DNA of 50,200 nucleotides, taken from positions 1 through 50,200 of the forward strand of contig SVCQ01000014.1 of the NCBI GenBank assembly GCA_015058275.1, read 5' to 3'. Below are positions 17,142 to 24,798 of this stretch, piece by piece (position 1 is the first letter of the stretch; every line of letters starts with the position of its first letter). A program made the position numbers and the translations under genes. The notes beneath the pieces were generated by a model that made no database searches, was not told the origin of the DNA, and saw only the letters and a program-made list of their open reading frames with translations. Source of the DNA: Clostridiales bacterium. Its GTDB lineage: Bacteria > Bacillota > Clostridia > Peptostreptococcales > Anaerovoracaceae.

Positions 17142-17417
17142 CTATCTGATGATTTTGTCGATTACCTTCTGGCCTGCGTTCACGCCAACAGAAGCCACGC
17201 TTCCGACCTTGGCCACGCCCTCCTTGACGGTAGCGCCTGCATTGTCCACCTTGGCCTTTGCGCTTACTACTGCGTTGGTGCCTCCGTCGATTATCGCGTT
17301 GGCCTTTTTGATCGTATCTGTCACGTTGGATACCAGCACGATCAGGAATACCACGAGTACGATGAGAGCTATGAGCAGCACTCCTATCAGTACGCCTTTA
17401 ACACTTACTGTTATCAT
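17142..17417 (-). CDS. Small DUF948/YtxH-like membrane protein
   Basis: A 91-residue protein with one long hydrophobic helix (about residues 5-30) followed by an amphipathic, Ala/Val/Lys-rich helix ending GQKVIDKIIR. A GTG nine bases further upstream (17426) is in frame, but it directly abuts the AAGGAG Shine-Dalgarno, whereas the ATG at 17417 is 8 bases from it, so I chose the ATG. It is the first gene after the promoter at 17481-17509 and shares its general architecture with the next gene. Its function is unknown. Confidence 0.8.
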   Translation of the reverse strand: MITVSVKGVLIGVLLIALIVLVVFLIVLVSNVTDTIKKANAIIDGGTNAVVSAKAKVDNAGATVKEGVAKVGSVASVGVNAGQKVIDKIIR

Positions 17418-17477
17418 AGTTATCACTCCTTTTATCTACCGTGCAGACCCCATCCGGATGAGGACGCATTTATTGAT

Positions 17478-17525
17478 ATTATTATATAAAACAGCGTCCT
17501 TTTGTTCAATAATCAGGACGCTGTT
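17478..17525 (-). terminator. Rho-independent terminator of the tmk-holB-ricT operon
   Basis: AACAGCGTCC (minus-strand arm from 17525-17516) pairs with GGACGCTGTT (17499-17490) to give a 10-bp perfect stem, followed by a T-rich run TTTTATATAATAATA. The methyltransferase stop codon (17513-17515) lies in the loop. Confidence 0.75.
17481..17509 (-). promoter_or_regulatory. Promoter for the membrane protein-murA-fbp operon
   Basis: On the minus strand TTGAAC (17509-17504) and a perfect TATAAT (17486-17481) are separated by exactly 17 bp. The hexamers lie 64 bp before the first start codon. The spacer contains one arm of the terminator of the upstream methyltransferase operon, so the two signals overlap. 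Confidence 0.7.
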
Positions 17526-18253
17526 CTTTCGTATATTTTGAGTATGAGACCGGTATATGAGCCGTCTTTGTTACGCACCTCTATGACGGGCAGAGTGCGA
17601 AGCTCCGGGCCCGCTCCCCTGACGCCTCTCACCAGTACTATGTTGGCCGGTTTGCCCGCCTCGGGGACCACCAGCTGGAGCTCTTTTGGCTCTATGCCGG
17701 CCTCCCTCATAGCGCAGATTATGTCGGCCAGCCTGTCGGGTCTGTGGACCAGGCAGAGGCTGCCGCCTTCTCTCAGCATCAAAGCCGCTATGCGGGTGAA
17801 GTCGGTTATGTCGGCACTCAGCTCGTGGCGCGCGATGTACCGCTCGTCGGGATCGCTCGCTCCCGGCTCATCCGGGGTACGCCTGAAGTACGGCGGATTG
17901 GATACCACCGCATCAAAAGTCCCCTTGCCGTCTATGTCTTTTATGTCGCATTCCTCAAAGGAGATGTCATCTGCAAGACCGTTGAGCACGCAGGCACGCC
18001 TGGCCCTGTCAACGGCAGAGCTCCTTATATCGTAACCCGTGATCTCAGCCTCGCCGAGCTTGTGATGAAGTATGAACGCCACCACTCCCGAGCCCGTGCC
18101 GAGGTCCGCTATGCGAGAGCCCGGCGCTATGCCCGGCGCCCCGGTCTCTCCGGCAGCAAAGGCTGCGAGCAGCACGGAGTCCACTCCGTATCCGTCTCCC
18201 TTTGTCTGTATGACCCGGATGCCTCCGAATCCCGTATCGTCGGTCCTCTCCAT
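17513..18253 (-). CDS. TrmN6-like N6-adenine methyltransferase
   Basis: A 246-residue class I SAM-dependent methyltransferase. SAM-binding motif I reads IADLGTGSGVVAFIL (about residues 48-62), motif II GYDIRSSAV, and the amino-methylating motif NPPYFRR (119-125) marks N6-adenine or related amino-group transfer. The closest characterised relatives (YfiC/TrmN6) methylate A37 of tRNA1(Val). Similar genes commonly sit next to ricT-type genes in Bacillota. Its start overlaps the ricT stop by one base (TGATG), implying translational coupling. The exact RNA substrate is inferred. Confidence 0.85.
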   Translation of the reverse strand: MERTDDTGFGGIRVIQTKGDGYGVDSVLLAAFAAGETGAPGIAPGSRIADLGTGSGVVAFILHHKLGEAEITGYDIRSSAVDRARRACVLNGLADDISFEECDIKDIDGKGTFDAVVSNPPYFRRTPDEPGASDPDERYIARHELSADITDFTRIAALMLREGGSLCLVHRPDRLADIICAMREAGIEPKELQLVVPEAGKPANIVLVRGVRGAGPELRTLPVIEVRNKDGSYTGLILKIYERTAS

Positions 18254-19203
18254 CAGAACTCACTCATCAGCTCCTGGAGCTCGCGGATCTCTTCTTCGTC
18301 AGCCGATGAGGCGATCTCAGCTACATCCTCTGCGATCTCCTCGGCCTCAGGCTTGCCCTTGCGGGCGTTCTTGCCGATGCGCTTGATCTCCTCCCTGGTG
18401 TAAGGGATGATCTCCTGGGAGAATACCTCCTCGCCTGTCTCAGGGTCCTTTTCGATCGCGCGGGTGTTGATGCGCCCGTTGAAGTAATCGACGTTGACGA
18501 CCTTGGCAAGGCCTCCCGGAGTCTCTACTCTCTCGTTGTCCTTTGGCATGCCCTTGCGGAGCTCCTTGTATGTCTTGTCCTCGAAGTTGAGGCAGCACAT
18601 GAGCCTGCCGCAGGTACCCGAGATCTTGGTCGGGTTGAGCGAGAGGTTCTGCTGTTTGGCCATCTTGATGGATACCGGATGGAAGTCCGTCAGCCATTTA
18701 CTGCAGCAGAGAGGTCTGCCGCAGATACCGAGGCCTCCGAGCATCCTCGCCTCGTCCCTGACTCCGATCTGGCGCAGCTCTATCCTGTTGCGGAAGTGGC
18801 TCGCAAGATCCTTGGCGAGTTCTCTGAAGTCCACCCTGCCGTCAGCGGAGAAGTAGAACACGATCTTGGAGCCGTCGATCATGAACTCTACGTCGACGAG
18901 CTTCATGTCCAGTCCGTGCTTGCGGATCTTTTCGGCGCAGGTCTTCATGGCCTCGTCTCTCTTCTCGAGGTTCTCCTGATATCTCCTTAGATCCTTGTCA
19001 TTGGCCTTTCGTTCGATCGGCTTTAGCTCCGCCGCGAGCTCAGACTCGTCGACCTCCCTGTTGGCGAGCAGGATGTGGCCGAGCTCCTTGCCTCTTGCGG
19101 TCTCGACTATGACCTTCTCTCCCACTTCGTACTTCTCGCCCTTAGGGTCGAAGTAATATGTCTTGCCGGACTTGGCGAATCCGACGCCTACTATCTCAAC
19201 CAT
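18253..19203 (-). CDS. ricT: PSP1/RicT (YaaT) family protein
   Basis: A 316-residue PSP1-domain protein. Six cysteines are arranged as CGRPLCC (C161, C166, C167) and CGRLMCC (C198, C203, C204), the signature of RicT. In Bacillus, RicT works with RicA and RicF as an Fe-S-containing complex that assists RNase Y-dependent mRNA processing and influences Spo0A phosphorylation. The C-terminal tail after about residue 280 is acidic and likely disordered. ricA and ricF are not in this window. Order tmk, holB, ricT, methyltransferase is the familiar Bacillota arrangement. Confidence 0.93.
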   Translation of the reverse strand: MVEIVGVGFAKSGKTYYFDPKGEKYEVGEKVIVETARGKELGHILLANREVDESELAAELKPIERKANDKDLRRYQENLEKRDEAMKTCAEKIRKHGLDMKLVDVEFMIDGSKIVFYFSADGRVDFRELAKDLASHFRNRIELRQIGVRDEARMLGGLGICGRPLCCSKWLTDFHPVSIKMAKQQNLSLNPTKISGTCGRLMCCLNFEDKTYKELRKGMPKDNERVETPGGLAKVVNVDYFNGRINTRAIEKDPETGEEVFSQEIIPYTREEIKRIGKNARKGKPEAEEIAEDVAEIASSADEEEIRELQELMSEF

Positions 19204-19216
19204 TTATATATCTCCT

Positions 19217-19939
19217 CTATCCTTTGATTTCCAGGTACAGGCGCTTCAGCGCTCTGCTCTTGTCCATATCCCTTTCGATATCCATGCGGGCCTTTTCGGC
19301 CAGCTCTATGCGGCATGCGTCGCTGAGAGGATCGTCTCCCTGCCGCATGCTCTCTCTCAGGCTCTCCTCGAGCACGTCGATGAGCCTCAGCGCGTCTCCC
19401 CTGGTCTTGACACACTTGTCTATGGCATCTCTGAATTCATGGAAGGCCGTATCGTCTGCGGTCATGAGTGCGGCCGCATCGCGTATAGCCTCGCTCACGT
19501 CCTCTTCATCGCCGGCATCCTCGAGATAATCGGCGAGCCTCAGCACGCTGCACCTTGACTGCACGGTGCTGAGGAGGCTGTCCCTGTTGGCGGTGCCGAG
19601 CAGGAGTATGACAGAGTCGCGCGGCTCCTCGAGGGTCTTTAAGAGCTTGTTCTGCACTACCTCGCTCAGGCTGTCTGCATCGTCTATGATGCCGAGCACG
19701 TAGCTGCCGTAGGCTCCCATCTCAAGCCTCTCGCTGAAGGCATTTGCATCCTCTGTCCTGTAGCCGTTCTTGCCGCTCATCTGCATGCGCACGATGTCCA
19801 TGCCGTGGATGCCAAGGCCCGAGATGAGCATCTGTATAAGCTCCTCCCTGGATGCTGCGGACGCACCCTCGATTATGTACGCGTGGGCGCTGCTGCCGCC
19901 TCCCTTTATATTCGAGATCAGCTCATTTATATCTCTCAT
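19217..19939 (-). CDS. holB: DNA polymerase III delta' subunit
   Basis: A 240-residue clamp-loader subunit, shorter than the usual 300 or more. The region normally forming the P-loop is degenerate (GASAASREEL), as expected for a delta' subunit that does not hydrolyse ATP. The segment LSEVVQNKLLKTLEEP, then LLLGTANRDSLLSTVQSRC with the SRC motif, is typical of the family. It lies 3 bp after tmk, as in many Bacillota. The short C-terminus may lack part of the collar domain. Confidence 0.88.
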   Translation of the reverse strand: MRDINELISNIKGGGSSAHAYIIEGASAASREELIQMLISGLGIHGMDIVRMQMSGKNGYRTEDANAFSERLEMGAYGSYVLGIIDDADSLSEVVQNKLLKTLEEPRDSVILLLGTANRDSLLSTVQSRCSVLRLADYLEDAGDEEDVSEAIRDAAALMTADDTAFHEFRDAIDKCVKTRGDALRLIDVLEESLRESMRQGDDPLSDACRIELAEKARMDIERDMDKSRALKRLYLEIKG

Positions 19940-19942
19940 GTC

Positions 19943-20572
19943 CTACAGCCCCCTGGCGGCGCAGAGCTCCTCAAGATACGCATAGATCTCATCGCGCATC
20001 TCATCGATCGAGCGCGAAGCGTCTATCCTTTTGATCCTCTCCGGATACTTCTCAAGAAGCGCCTTGTAGCCATCGTAAAGCCTGTAGTGGAAGTCAAGCT
20101 GCTCGAGCTCGAGCCTGTCGAGCTCGCCCGCCTTGCCGGCGCGACGGCGTCCGGTCTCCGGGTCGATGTCGAGCCAGAACGTGATGTCCGGCTGTAGACC
20201 GCCTGTAGCCCTGGCGTTGACCTCCGCGACCTGCTTGCCGAGCTCTCTGCCGTAGCCCTGATAGGCTATGGAGGAATCCGTGAACCTGTCGCATATGACT
20301 ACCTTGCCCTCCTCGAGGGCAGGGATTATGAGTTCTCTGACGTGCTGGGCTCTGGACGCTGCGTAGATGAGCATCTCAGTCACATCCTGCATCTCGCCGT
20401 TGCCCTTGTCGAGCAGTATCTCCCTGAGCTTCTCGCCTATATGAGTCCCGCCCGGCTCTCTTGTATGCACGACAACAAGCCCCTTTGATCCAAAGAAGCT
20501 TTCGATGTTCGTTATCTGCGTCGACTTGCCGGCTCCGTCCCCGCCTTCAAGAGTTATGAACAGTCCTCTCAT
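19943..20572 (-). CDS. tmk: Thymidylate kinase
   Basis: Phosphorylates dTMP to dTDP. It is 209 residues. The P-loop is EGGDGAGKST (8-17), followed by the dTMP-binding TREPGGTHIGE, the DRF motif in VICDRFTDSSIAYQG, and a LID region RRRAGK. Its ATG overlaps the stop of the 44-residue membrane peptide gene (ATGA), so its translation is probably coupled to that upstream ORF. Confidence 0.96.
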   Translation of the reverse strand: MRGLFITLEGGDGAGKSTQITNIESFFGSKGLVVVHTREPGGTHIGEKLREILLDKGNGEMQDVTEMLIYAASRAQHVRELIIPALEEGKVVICDRFTDSSIAYQGYGRELGKQVAEVNARATGGLQPDITFWLDIDPETGRRRAGKAGELDRLELEQLDFHYRLYDGYKALLEKYPERIKRIDASRSIDEMRDEIYAYLEELCAARGL

Positions 20573-20703
20573 TCATTTCTCCTTTTCTTCTCCTGGCGGT
20601 TTTTGGCGTTGATGTATCCTATCACCTGTCCGTAGAACAGCCAGGCAGCAGCGATGACCGGTGCCGATACCAGTATTATCAGTAAAATCTTAAAGAAAAC
20701 CAT
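20569..20703 (-). CDS. 44-residue membrane peptide upstream of tmk
   Basis: An ORF of 44 codons starting MVFFKILLIILVSAPVIAAA, with a single transmembrane helix of about 22 residues, then GQVIGYINAKN and a very basic tail RQEKKRRNE. Its stop overlaps the tmk start by an ATGA. There is no Shine-Dalgarno, but a TGGTACAAT extended -10 ends 8 bases before the ATG, so the message may be leaderless. Positive-inside topology puts the basic tail in the cytoplasm. Its function is unknown. Confidence 0.6.
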   Translation of the reverse strand: MVFFKILLIILVSAPVIAAAWLFYGQVIGYINAKNRQEKKRRNE

Positions 20704-20711
20704 ACCAAGTT

Positions 20712-20720
20712 ATTGTACCA
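20712..20720 (-). promoter_or_regulatory. Extended -10 promoter for the tmk operon
   Basis: On the minus strand TGGTACAAT is an extended -10 (TGn plus TACAAT) in the 20-bp gap between the yitT stop and the 44-residue ORF. No good -35 is visible. The same nonamer occurs upstream of hpf (41578-41586). Transcription from here would start at or within a base or two of the ATG at 20703. Confidence 0.45.
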
Positions 20721-20723
20721 CAA

Positions 20724-21602
20724 TCAGTCCGTGAAGCGCTTCTGGAAGTTGCCCACGACCCTGATATTATCGCTTATTATCATGAAGGCGTGCTCATCGT
20801 GGTGAGCGATAAGCTCCCTGAGATGAGGCTCCTCGTACTTGCTTATTACGGTGATCAGCACATAGGTGCCCTCGCCGGTGTACATGCCCTCGCCGTCGAG
20901 CGCGGTTACTCCCCTGCCCAGATCATCCATGATGGCTCTCGAGAGTCCCGGCTTTTTGGTGATGATCATGCACTCCTGCTTGATGTTCTGGACGTGTACC
21001 CTGTCTATGCCGATGCCCGTGACCACGGCGAAGATGATCGAGTAGAGCACGGTCGGTATGTCGTATATGAACAGGCATATCGAGTAGATGCATATGCTGA
21101 TGATGATGCCGATGGTGCCGACCTTGAAGTTAGGATGCGTCTTGGCAAGGCAGACTCCGATGACGTCCTGTCCGCCCTGCGAGCTTCCGGCTCTCAGGAC
21201 AAGCCCCGCTCCTACTCCGGATCCTATGCCTCCCGTCACGGCGGCGAGTATGCGGTCCTCGACTATAGGTGTCTTCGGCACCGGTATGATGCCGAGGAAG
21301 GCGGATGCCATCGCGATCGAGATCAGGGTGGTGATGCAGAACTTCCTGCCCATGACCTTGTATGCGTAGAAGAAGAGCGGCAGGTTGATCGTGAAGTAGA
21401 TGATGCCCATGTAGTCCACTCCCGGTATCTGCGGGAGGTGGAGCACCTCGAGCAGGAAGAGCCTGATGAGCTGCGAGATACCCGTGAAGCCTCCGCTGTA
21501 TAAGTGGAGCGGGTTGATCATCAGATTGACGCCCATCGCATATATTAGATTGCCTGCTACTGTCATGGCCGCCTTCTCAGCGGTCCTCTTGTTTAGTTCC
21601 AT
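20724..21602 (-). CDS. YitT-family membrane protein
   Basis: A 292-residue protein with five to six transmembrane helices over residues 10-200 (the DUF161/YitT region, including GGFTGISQL and SSQGGQDVIG, typical of the family) and a soluble C-terminal DUF2179-like domain (about 215-285, with ALDGEGMYTGEGTYVLITVIS). Members are widespread in Bacillota; a transport role has been proposed, but no substrate can be read from the sequence. It has its own promoter at 21720-21748 and is followed by the tmk operon. Confidence 0.88.
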   Translation of the reverse strand: MELNKRTAEKAAMTVAGNLIYAMGVNLMINPLHLYSGGFTGISQLIRLFLLEVLHLPQIPGVDYMGIIYFTINLPLFFYAYKVMGRKFCITTLISIAMASAFLGIIPVPKTPIVEDRILAAVTGGIGSGVGAGLVLRAGSSQGGQDVIGVCLAKTHPNFKVGTIGIIISICIYSICLFIYDIPTVLYSIIFAVVTGIGIDRVHVQNIKQECMIITKKPGLSRAIMDDLGRGVTALDGEGMYTGEGTYVLITVISKYEEPHLRELIAHHDEHAFMIISDNIRVVGNFQKRFTD

Positions 21603-21719
21603 ATGTCACCTTTAATCCGTCTTCCGGACCTGTCTATTGATCTGTCTATGGTCCGTATCCTCAGACCTTCCCTCCGGCCTGTCTTCGCAGACCTGTCTTT
21701 CCTTTTAAAACCAACGGTT

Positions 21720-21748
21720 ATTGTATATAAAACGCCCTGATTCTTCAA
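21720..21748 (-). promoter_or_regulatory. Promoter of the yitT-like gene
   Basis: Minus strand TTGAAG (21748-21743), 17-bp spacer, TACAAT (21725-21720), which gives a leader of about 110 bases. The perfect dyad CTGATTCTTCAATCAG (21737-21752) spans the -35 and could be an operator. The rest of the 21603-21855 gap holds no gene. Confidence 0.6.
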
Positions 21749-21855
21749 TCAGTAATTGCGGTGAAACGCTCCGTCCGGACGCTCCCCGGCAAAAAAGCCG
21801 CGGGTTCTGTAAAAAATTTTATCTGTTCCCCAAGAAATGAAGTAAAATGTAACCC

Positions 21856-23631
21856 ATGGAACAGCAAAGCATATCTACAAAATATTTACTCAAACGGTTT
21901 TTCCCATACTTCAAACCGTACCTGCACATATTGGTCTTCGATCTTCTGTGCGCAGCCATGACCAGCGCCTGCGAGCTGGTGCTGCCGGTCATCGTCAGGT
22001 TCATCACCAACACAGTGACGACCGACCCGTCGGCCCTCACAGTGGAGCTTGTCGTGCGCATCACCCTGGTCTACATGGCACTTCGCATCATAGACGTTCT
22101 GGCCAACTACTACATGCAGAACACCGGCCACGTCATGGGCGCCCGCATCGAGACGGACATGCGCAGCGACCTCTTCGAGAAGTTCCAGGAGCTCTCGTAC
22201 GGCTACTACAGCAATAACAAGACAGGCCAGCTGATCTCGCGTATCACCACAGACCTCTTCGACATCGCGGAGTTCGCCCACCACTGCCCTGAGGAGTACT
22301 TCATCGCGGCGGTCAAGATCGTCGTGGCCTTCGTCGTGCTGATCAGGGTCAACGTGCCGCTGACTCTCCTGCTCTTTGCACTCATACCTATGATGCTCTT
22401 CTTTGCACTCAGGTACAGGGTCAAGCTGCGCAGGGCATTCAAGTGGCAGCGCAGTGAGCTCGGCGAGATCAACTCTCACGTAGAGGACAGCCTGCTCGGC
22501 ATAAGGGTCTCCAAGTCCTTTGCCAACGAGGATGTCGAGGAGGAGCGCTTTGAGGAGGGCAACCGCCGCTTCCTCACGACCAAAAAGGTCAGCTACAAGA
22601 GCATGGCAGGCTTCAGGAGCGTCACCAAGTTCTTTGACGGCCTGATGTACATATCCATCGTATTCTTCGGCTCGCTCGCTCTTATCTACGGCAAGATCAC
22701 CGCGGGCGACTTCGTCGCATACCTCATGTACGTGAGCGTGCTGCTCGAGGCGATAAGGCGCATAGTCGAATTCACCGAGCAGTTCCAGAAGGGCATCACC
22801 GGCATCGAGAGATTCATCGAGGTCATGGACACTCACATCGAGGTCGACGACCTGCCGGGCGCTGTCGACATGCCTTCCGAGGTCAAAGGAGAGATAGAGT
22901 TCGACGATGTCTCCTTCTCGTACAGCGAGGATCCTTCTTCTGAGCACTCAGGTGACGGGCACGTGCTCTCCCACATCGATCTCAGGATCAGAAGCGGAGA
23001 GAACGTCGCCATCGTCGGGCCCAGCGGCGCCGGCAAGACTACATTCTGCAACCTCATCCCGAGGTTCTACGATGTAACGGGCGGCGTCATAAGAGTCGAC
23101 GGGCGCGACATCAGGGAGTACAAGGTCCGCTCTCTCAGGACAAAGATCGGCATGATGCAGCAGGACGTATACCTCTTCTCAGATACAGTCGCGGGCAATA
23201 TCGGTTACGGCAGGCCGGGCGCCACAAGAGATGAGATAATCGCGGCCGCCAGGCTTGCGGGCGCGGATGAATTCATAAGCGAGCTGCCTGACGGCTACGA
23301 CACCTATGTCGGCGAGCGCGGAGCCAGGCTCTCGGGCGGCCAGAAGCAGCGCATCAGCATAGCCAGGGTATTCCTAAAGAACCCTCCTATCCTGATACTT
23401 GACGAGGCGACCTCCGCCCTCGACAACGAGAGCGAGCACTACGTCCAGGAGTCGCTGGCAGATCTCGCCAAGGGCAGGACGACGATCACCATCGCCCACC
23501 GCCTCTCGACGGTCAGGAACGCCGACCGCATCATCGTGCTGACCGAAGACGGCATCGCCGAGCAGGGCACGCACGACGAACTCATAAAAAAAGGAGGCGT
23601 ATATGCCTCCATGCATAACTTCACGCTATAG
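21856..23631 (+). CDS. ABC exporter, fused permease and ATPase
   Basis: A 591-residue half-transporter of the MsbA/MdlB type. Six transmembrane helices lie in residues about 18-300, with the nucleotide-binding domain from about 345. Walker A is GPSGAGKTT (388-396), Q-loop MQQDVYLF, signature LSGGQKQR (492-499), Walker B ILILDE (512-517) and switch H548. All ATPase residues are intact. It is probably a homodimeric exporter of lipid, drug or peptide; no cargo gene is adjacent. It is one of only three plus-strand genes here. There is no strong Shine-Dalgarno, and TAAAAT ends 8 bases before the ATG. Its last codons overlap the 3' end and terminator of the convergent gene. Confidence 0.93.
   Translation: MEQQSISTKYLLKRFFPYFKPYLHILVFDLLCAAMTSACELVLPVIVRFITNTVTTDPSALTVELVVRITLVYMALRIIDVLANYYMQNTGHVMGARIETDMRSDLFEKFQELSYGYYSNNKTGQLISRITTDLFDIAEFAHHCPEEYFIAAVKIVVAFVVLIRVNVPLTLLLFALIPMMLFFALRYRVKLRRAFKWQRSELGEINSHVEDSLLGIRVSKSFANEDVEEERFEEGNRRFLTTKKVSYKSMAGFRSVTKFFDGLMYISIVFFGSLALIYGKITAGDFVAYLMYVSVLLEAIRRIVEFTEQFQKGITGIERFIEVMDTHIEVDDLPGAVDMPSEVKGEIEFDDVSFSYSEDPSSEHSGDGHVLSHIDLRIRSGENVAIVGPSGAGKTTFCNLIPRFYDVTGGVIRVDGRDIREYKVRSLRTKIGMMQQDVYLFSDTVAGNIGYGRPGATRDEIIAAARLAGADEFISELPDGYDTYVGERGARLSGGQKQRISIARVFLKNPPILILDEATSALDNESEHYVQESLADLAKGRTTITIAHRLSTVRNADRIIVLTEDGIAEQGTHDELIKKGGVYASMHNFTL
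23586..23610 (-). terminator. Rho-independent terminator inside the ABC gene's 3' end
   Basis: On the minus strand GGAGGC (23610-23605), loop ATATAC, GCCTCC (23598-23593) and seven T (23592-23586). This is a canonical terminator for the minus-strand gene ending at 23626. The same bases encode residues KKGGVYAS near the C-terminus of the plus-strand ABC exporter. Confidence 0.85.
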
Positions 23632-24762
23632 TTGTTTTATAAAACAGCGTCTGCGTTTGTGCGGCTCTATGTCGAACATCTTCCATTGATGGTGCACATT
23701 GATATTCGTTTCAAGCTGAGGTCCTGTCTCGGCTTTGCGGATACCGTTTTTATTGCAGCCGGTGAAAAGATGCTCCATGATAACGCCGTTTAATCCGCTG
23801 TTCTTGAACTCCGGCCTGATCGCTATCAAAAGGAGATCGAGGGTGTCCTTCTTTTGGAAGAGGGCCTTGAGGAGGCCTATCCACCCTGTCGGGAAGAGAT
23901 GTCCGCCGCACTTCCTCATCGCTTCGGCTGTCGACGGTGCGCCTACTCCGAAGCCCATGAGCTTATCGTCATCATCGACTATGAGACATACGAAGTCCGG
24001 ATCCACGAGAGGCAGGAACTTGTTGGTGTATTTTTCGATCTGCTTCTCGTTGAGCTCCACCACGCCGTAGAGATGAGCATAGGCTATGTTGACCAGCTCG
24101 AATACCTGCTTGATGTACGGCTTGTACTCGGACTTGTGCTTTACCTCCACCTTGTGGAAGCCCGTCCTCTTGAGCATGGTATCGGATATGCGCTTGAGCT
24201 TTTTGTAGTTCGGATCATCCCAGCCGCCTAGCGGTATGAGGTGCTCGATCCAGTCTGTGTCCTTGATGTATCCAAGAGCCGTCAGATGCTCGAGGTAGTA
24301 CGGATGATTGTAGTAGGTGTAGAACATGCTGCGCTTGTCGTAGCCTTCGACGAGCATGCCCTCGCGGTCAAGATCGCAGAAGCCCAGAGGCCCGTGCACT
24401 TCTTCCATGCCCTTCTCTCTCGCCCATTCTTCGACGGTATCGAAGAGAGCTTTTGAGACTTCATGATCGTCGATGAAGTCCACCTGGCTGAAGCGCATCC
24501 TCTTCGTGCCCCACTTCTCGTTGGCGGCGTAGCTCAGGATGGCGCCTATGCGCCCCACTACTTCGCCGTCTCTGTAAGCGAGCCACGATCTTGCGTCGCA
24601 GTAGTCGAATGCCGGGTTCTTCTTTTCGTCCCAGTCATCGATGTCGTCCCCGTAGAATGCCGGGACGAAATATTTGTTGTCAGCATAAAGGCGGTTCGGA
24701 TACTCTACAAAGATCCTCCGATCCGCCTTCGTCTTTACTTCTTTTATTTGCAGGCCTGTCAA
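23626..24762 (-). CDS. GNAT-like acyltransferase domain protein
   Basis: A 378-residue cytoplasmic protein. Residues about 55-75 (SWLAYRDGEVVGRIGAIL) resemble the first strands of a GNAT fold. A second GNAT-like half follows from about 200, with FVCLIVDDDDKLMGFGVG and LLIAIRPEFKNSGLNGVIM, where the acetyl-CoA-binding loop would lie. Such double-GNAT proteins are common, uncharacterised Clostridia proteins. The only start in frame is TTG, preceded by GGGGGAAG. It is tail-to-tail with the ABC exporter, sharing 6 bp, and 36 bp after PPi-phosphofructokinase. Its substrate is unknown. Confidence 0.75.
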   Translation of the reverse strand: MTGLQIKEVKTKADRRIFVEYPNRLYADNKYFVPAFYGDDIDDWDEKKNPAFDYCDARSWLAYRDGEVVGRIGAILSYAANEKWGTKRMRFSQVDFIDDHEVSKALFDTVEEWAREKGMEEVHGPLGFCDLDREGMLVEGYDKRSMFYTYYNHPYYLEHLTALGYIKDTDWIEHLIPLGGWDDPNYKKLKRISDTMLKRTGFHKVEVKHKSEYKPYIKQVFELVNIAYAHLYGVVELNEKQIEKYTNKFLPLVDPDFVCLIVDDDDKLMGFGVGAPSTAEAMRKCGGHLFPTGWIGLLKALFQKKDTLDLLLIAIRPEFKNSGLNGVIMEHLFTGCNKNGIRKAETGPQLETNINVHHQWKMFDIEPHKRRRCFIKQL

Positions 24763-24798
24763 ATCGGGTCTTCCCCCAAAATCAATTAAACGCTTTAA

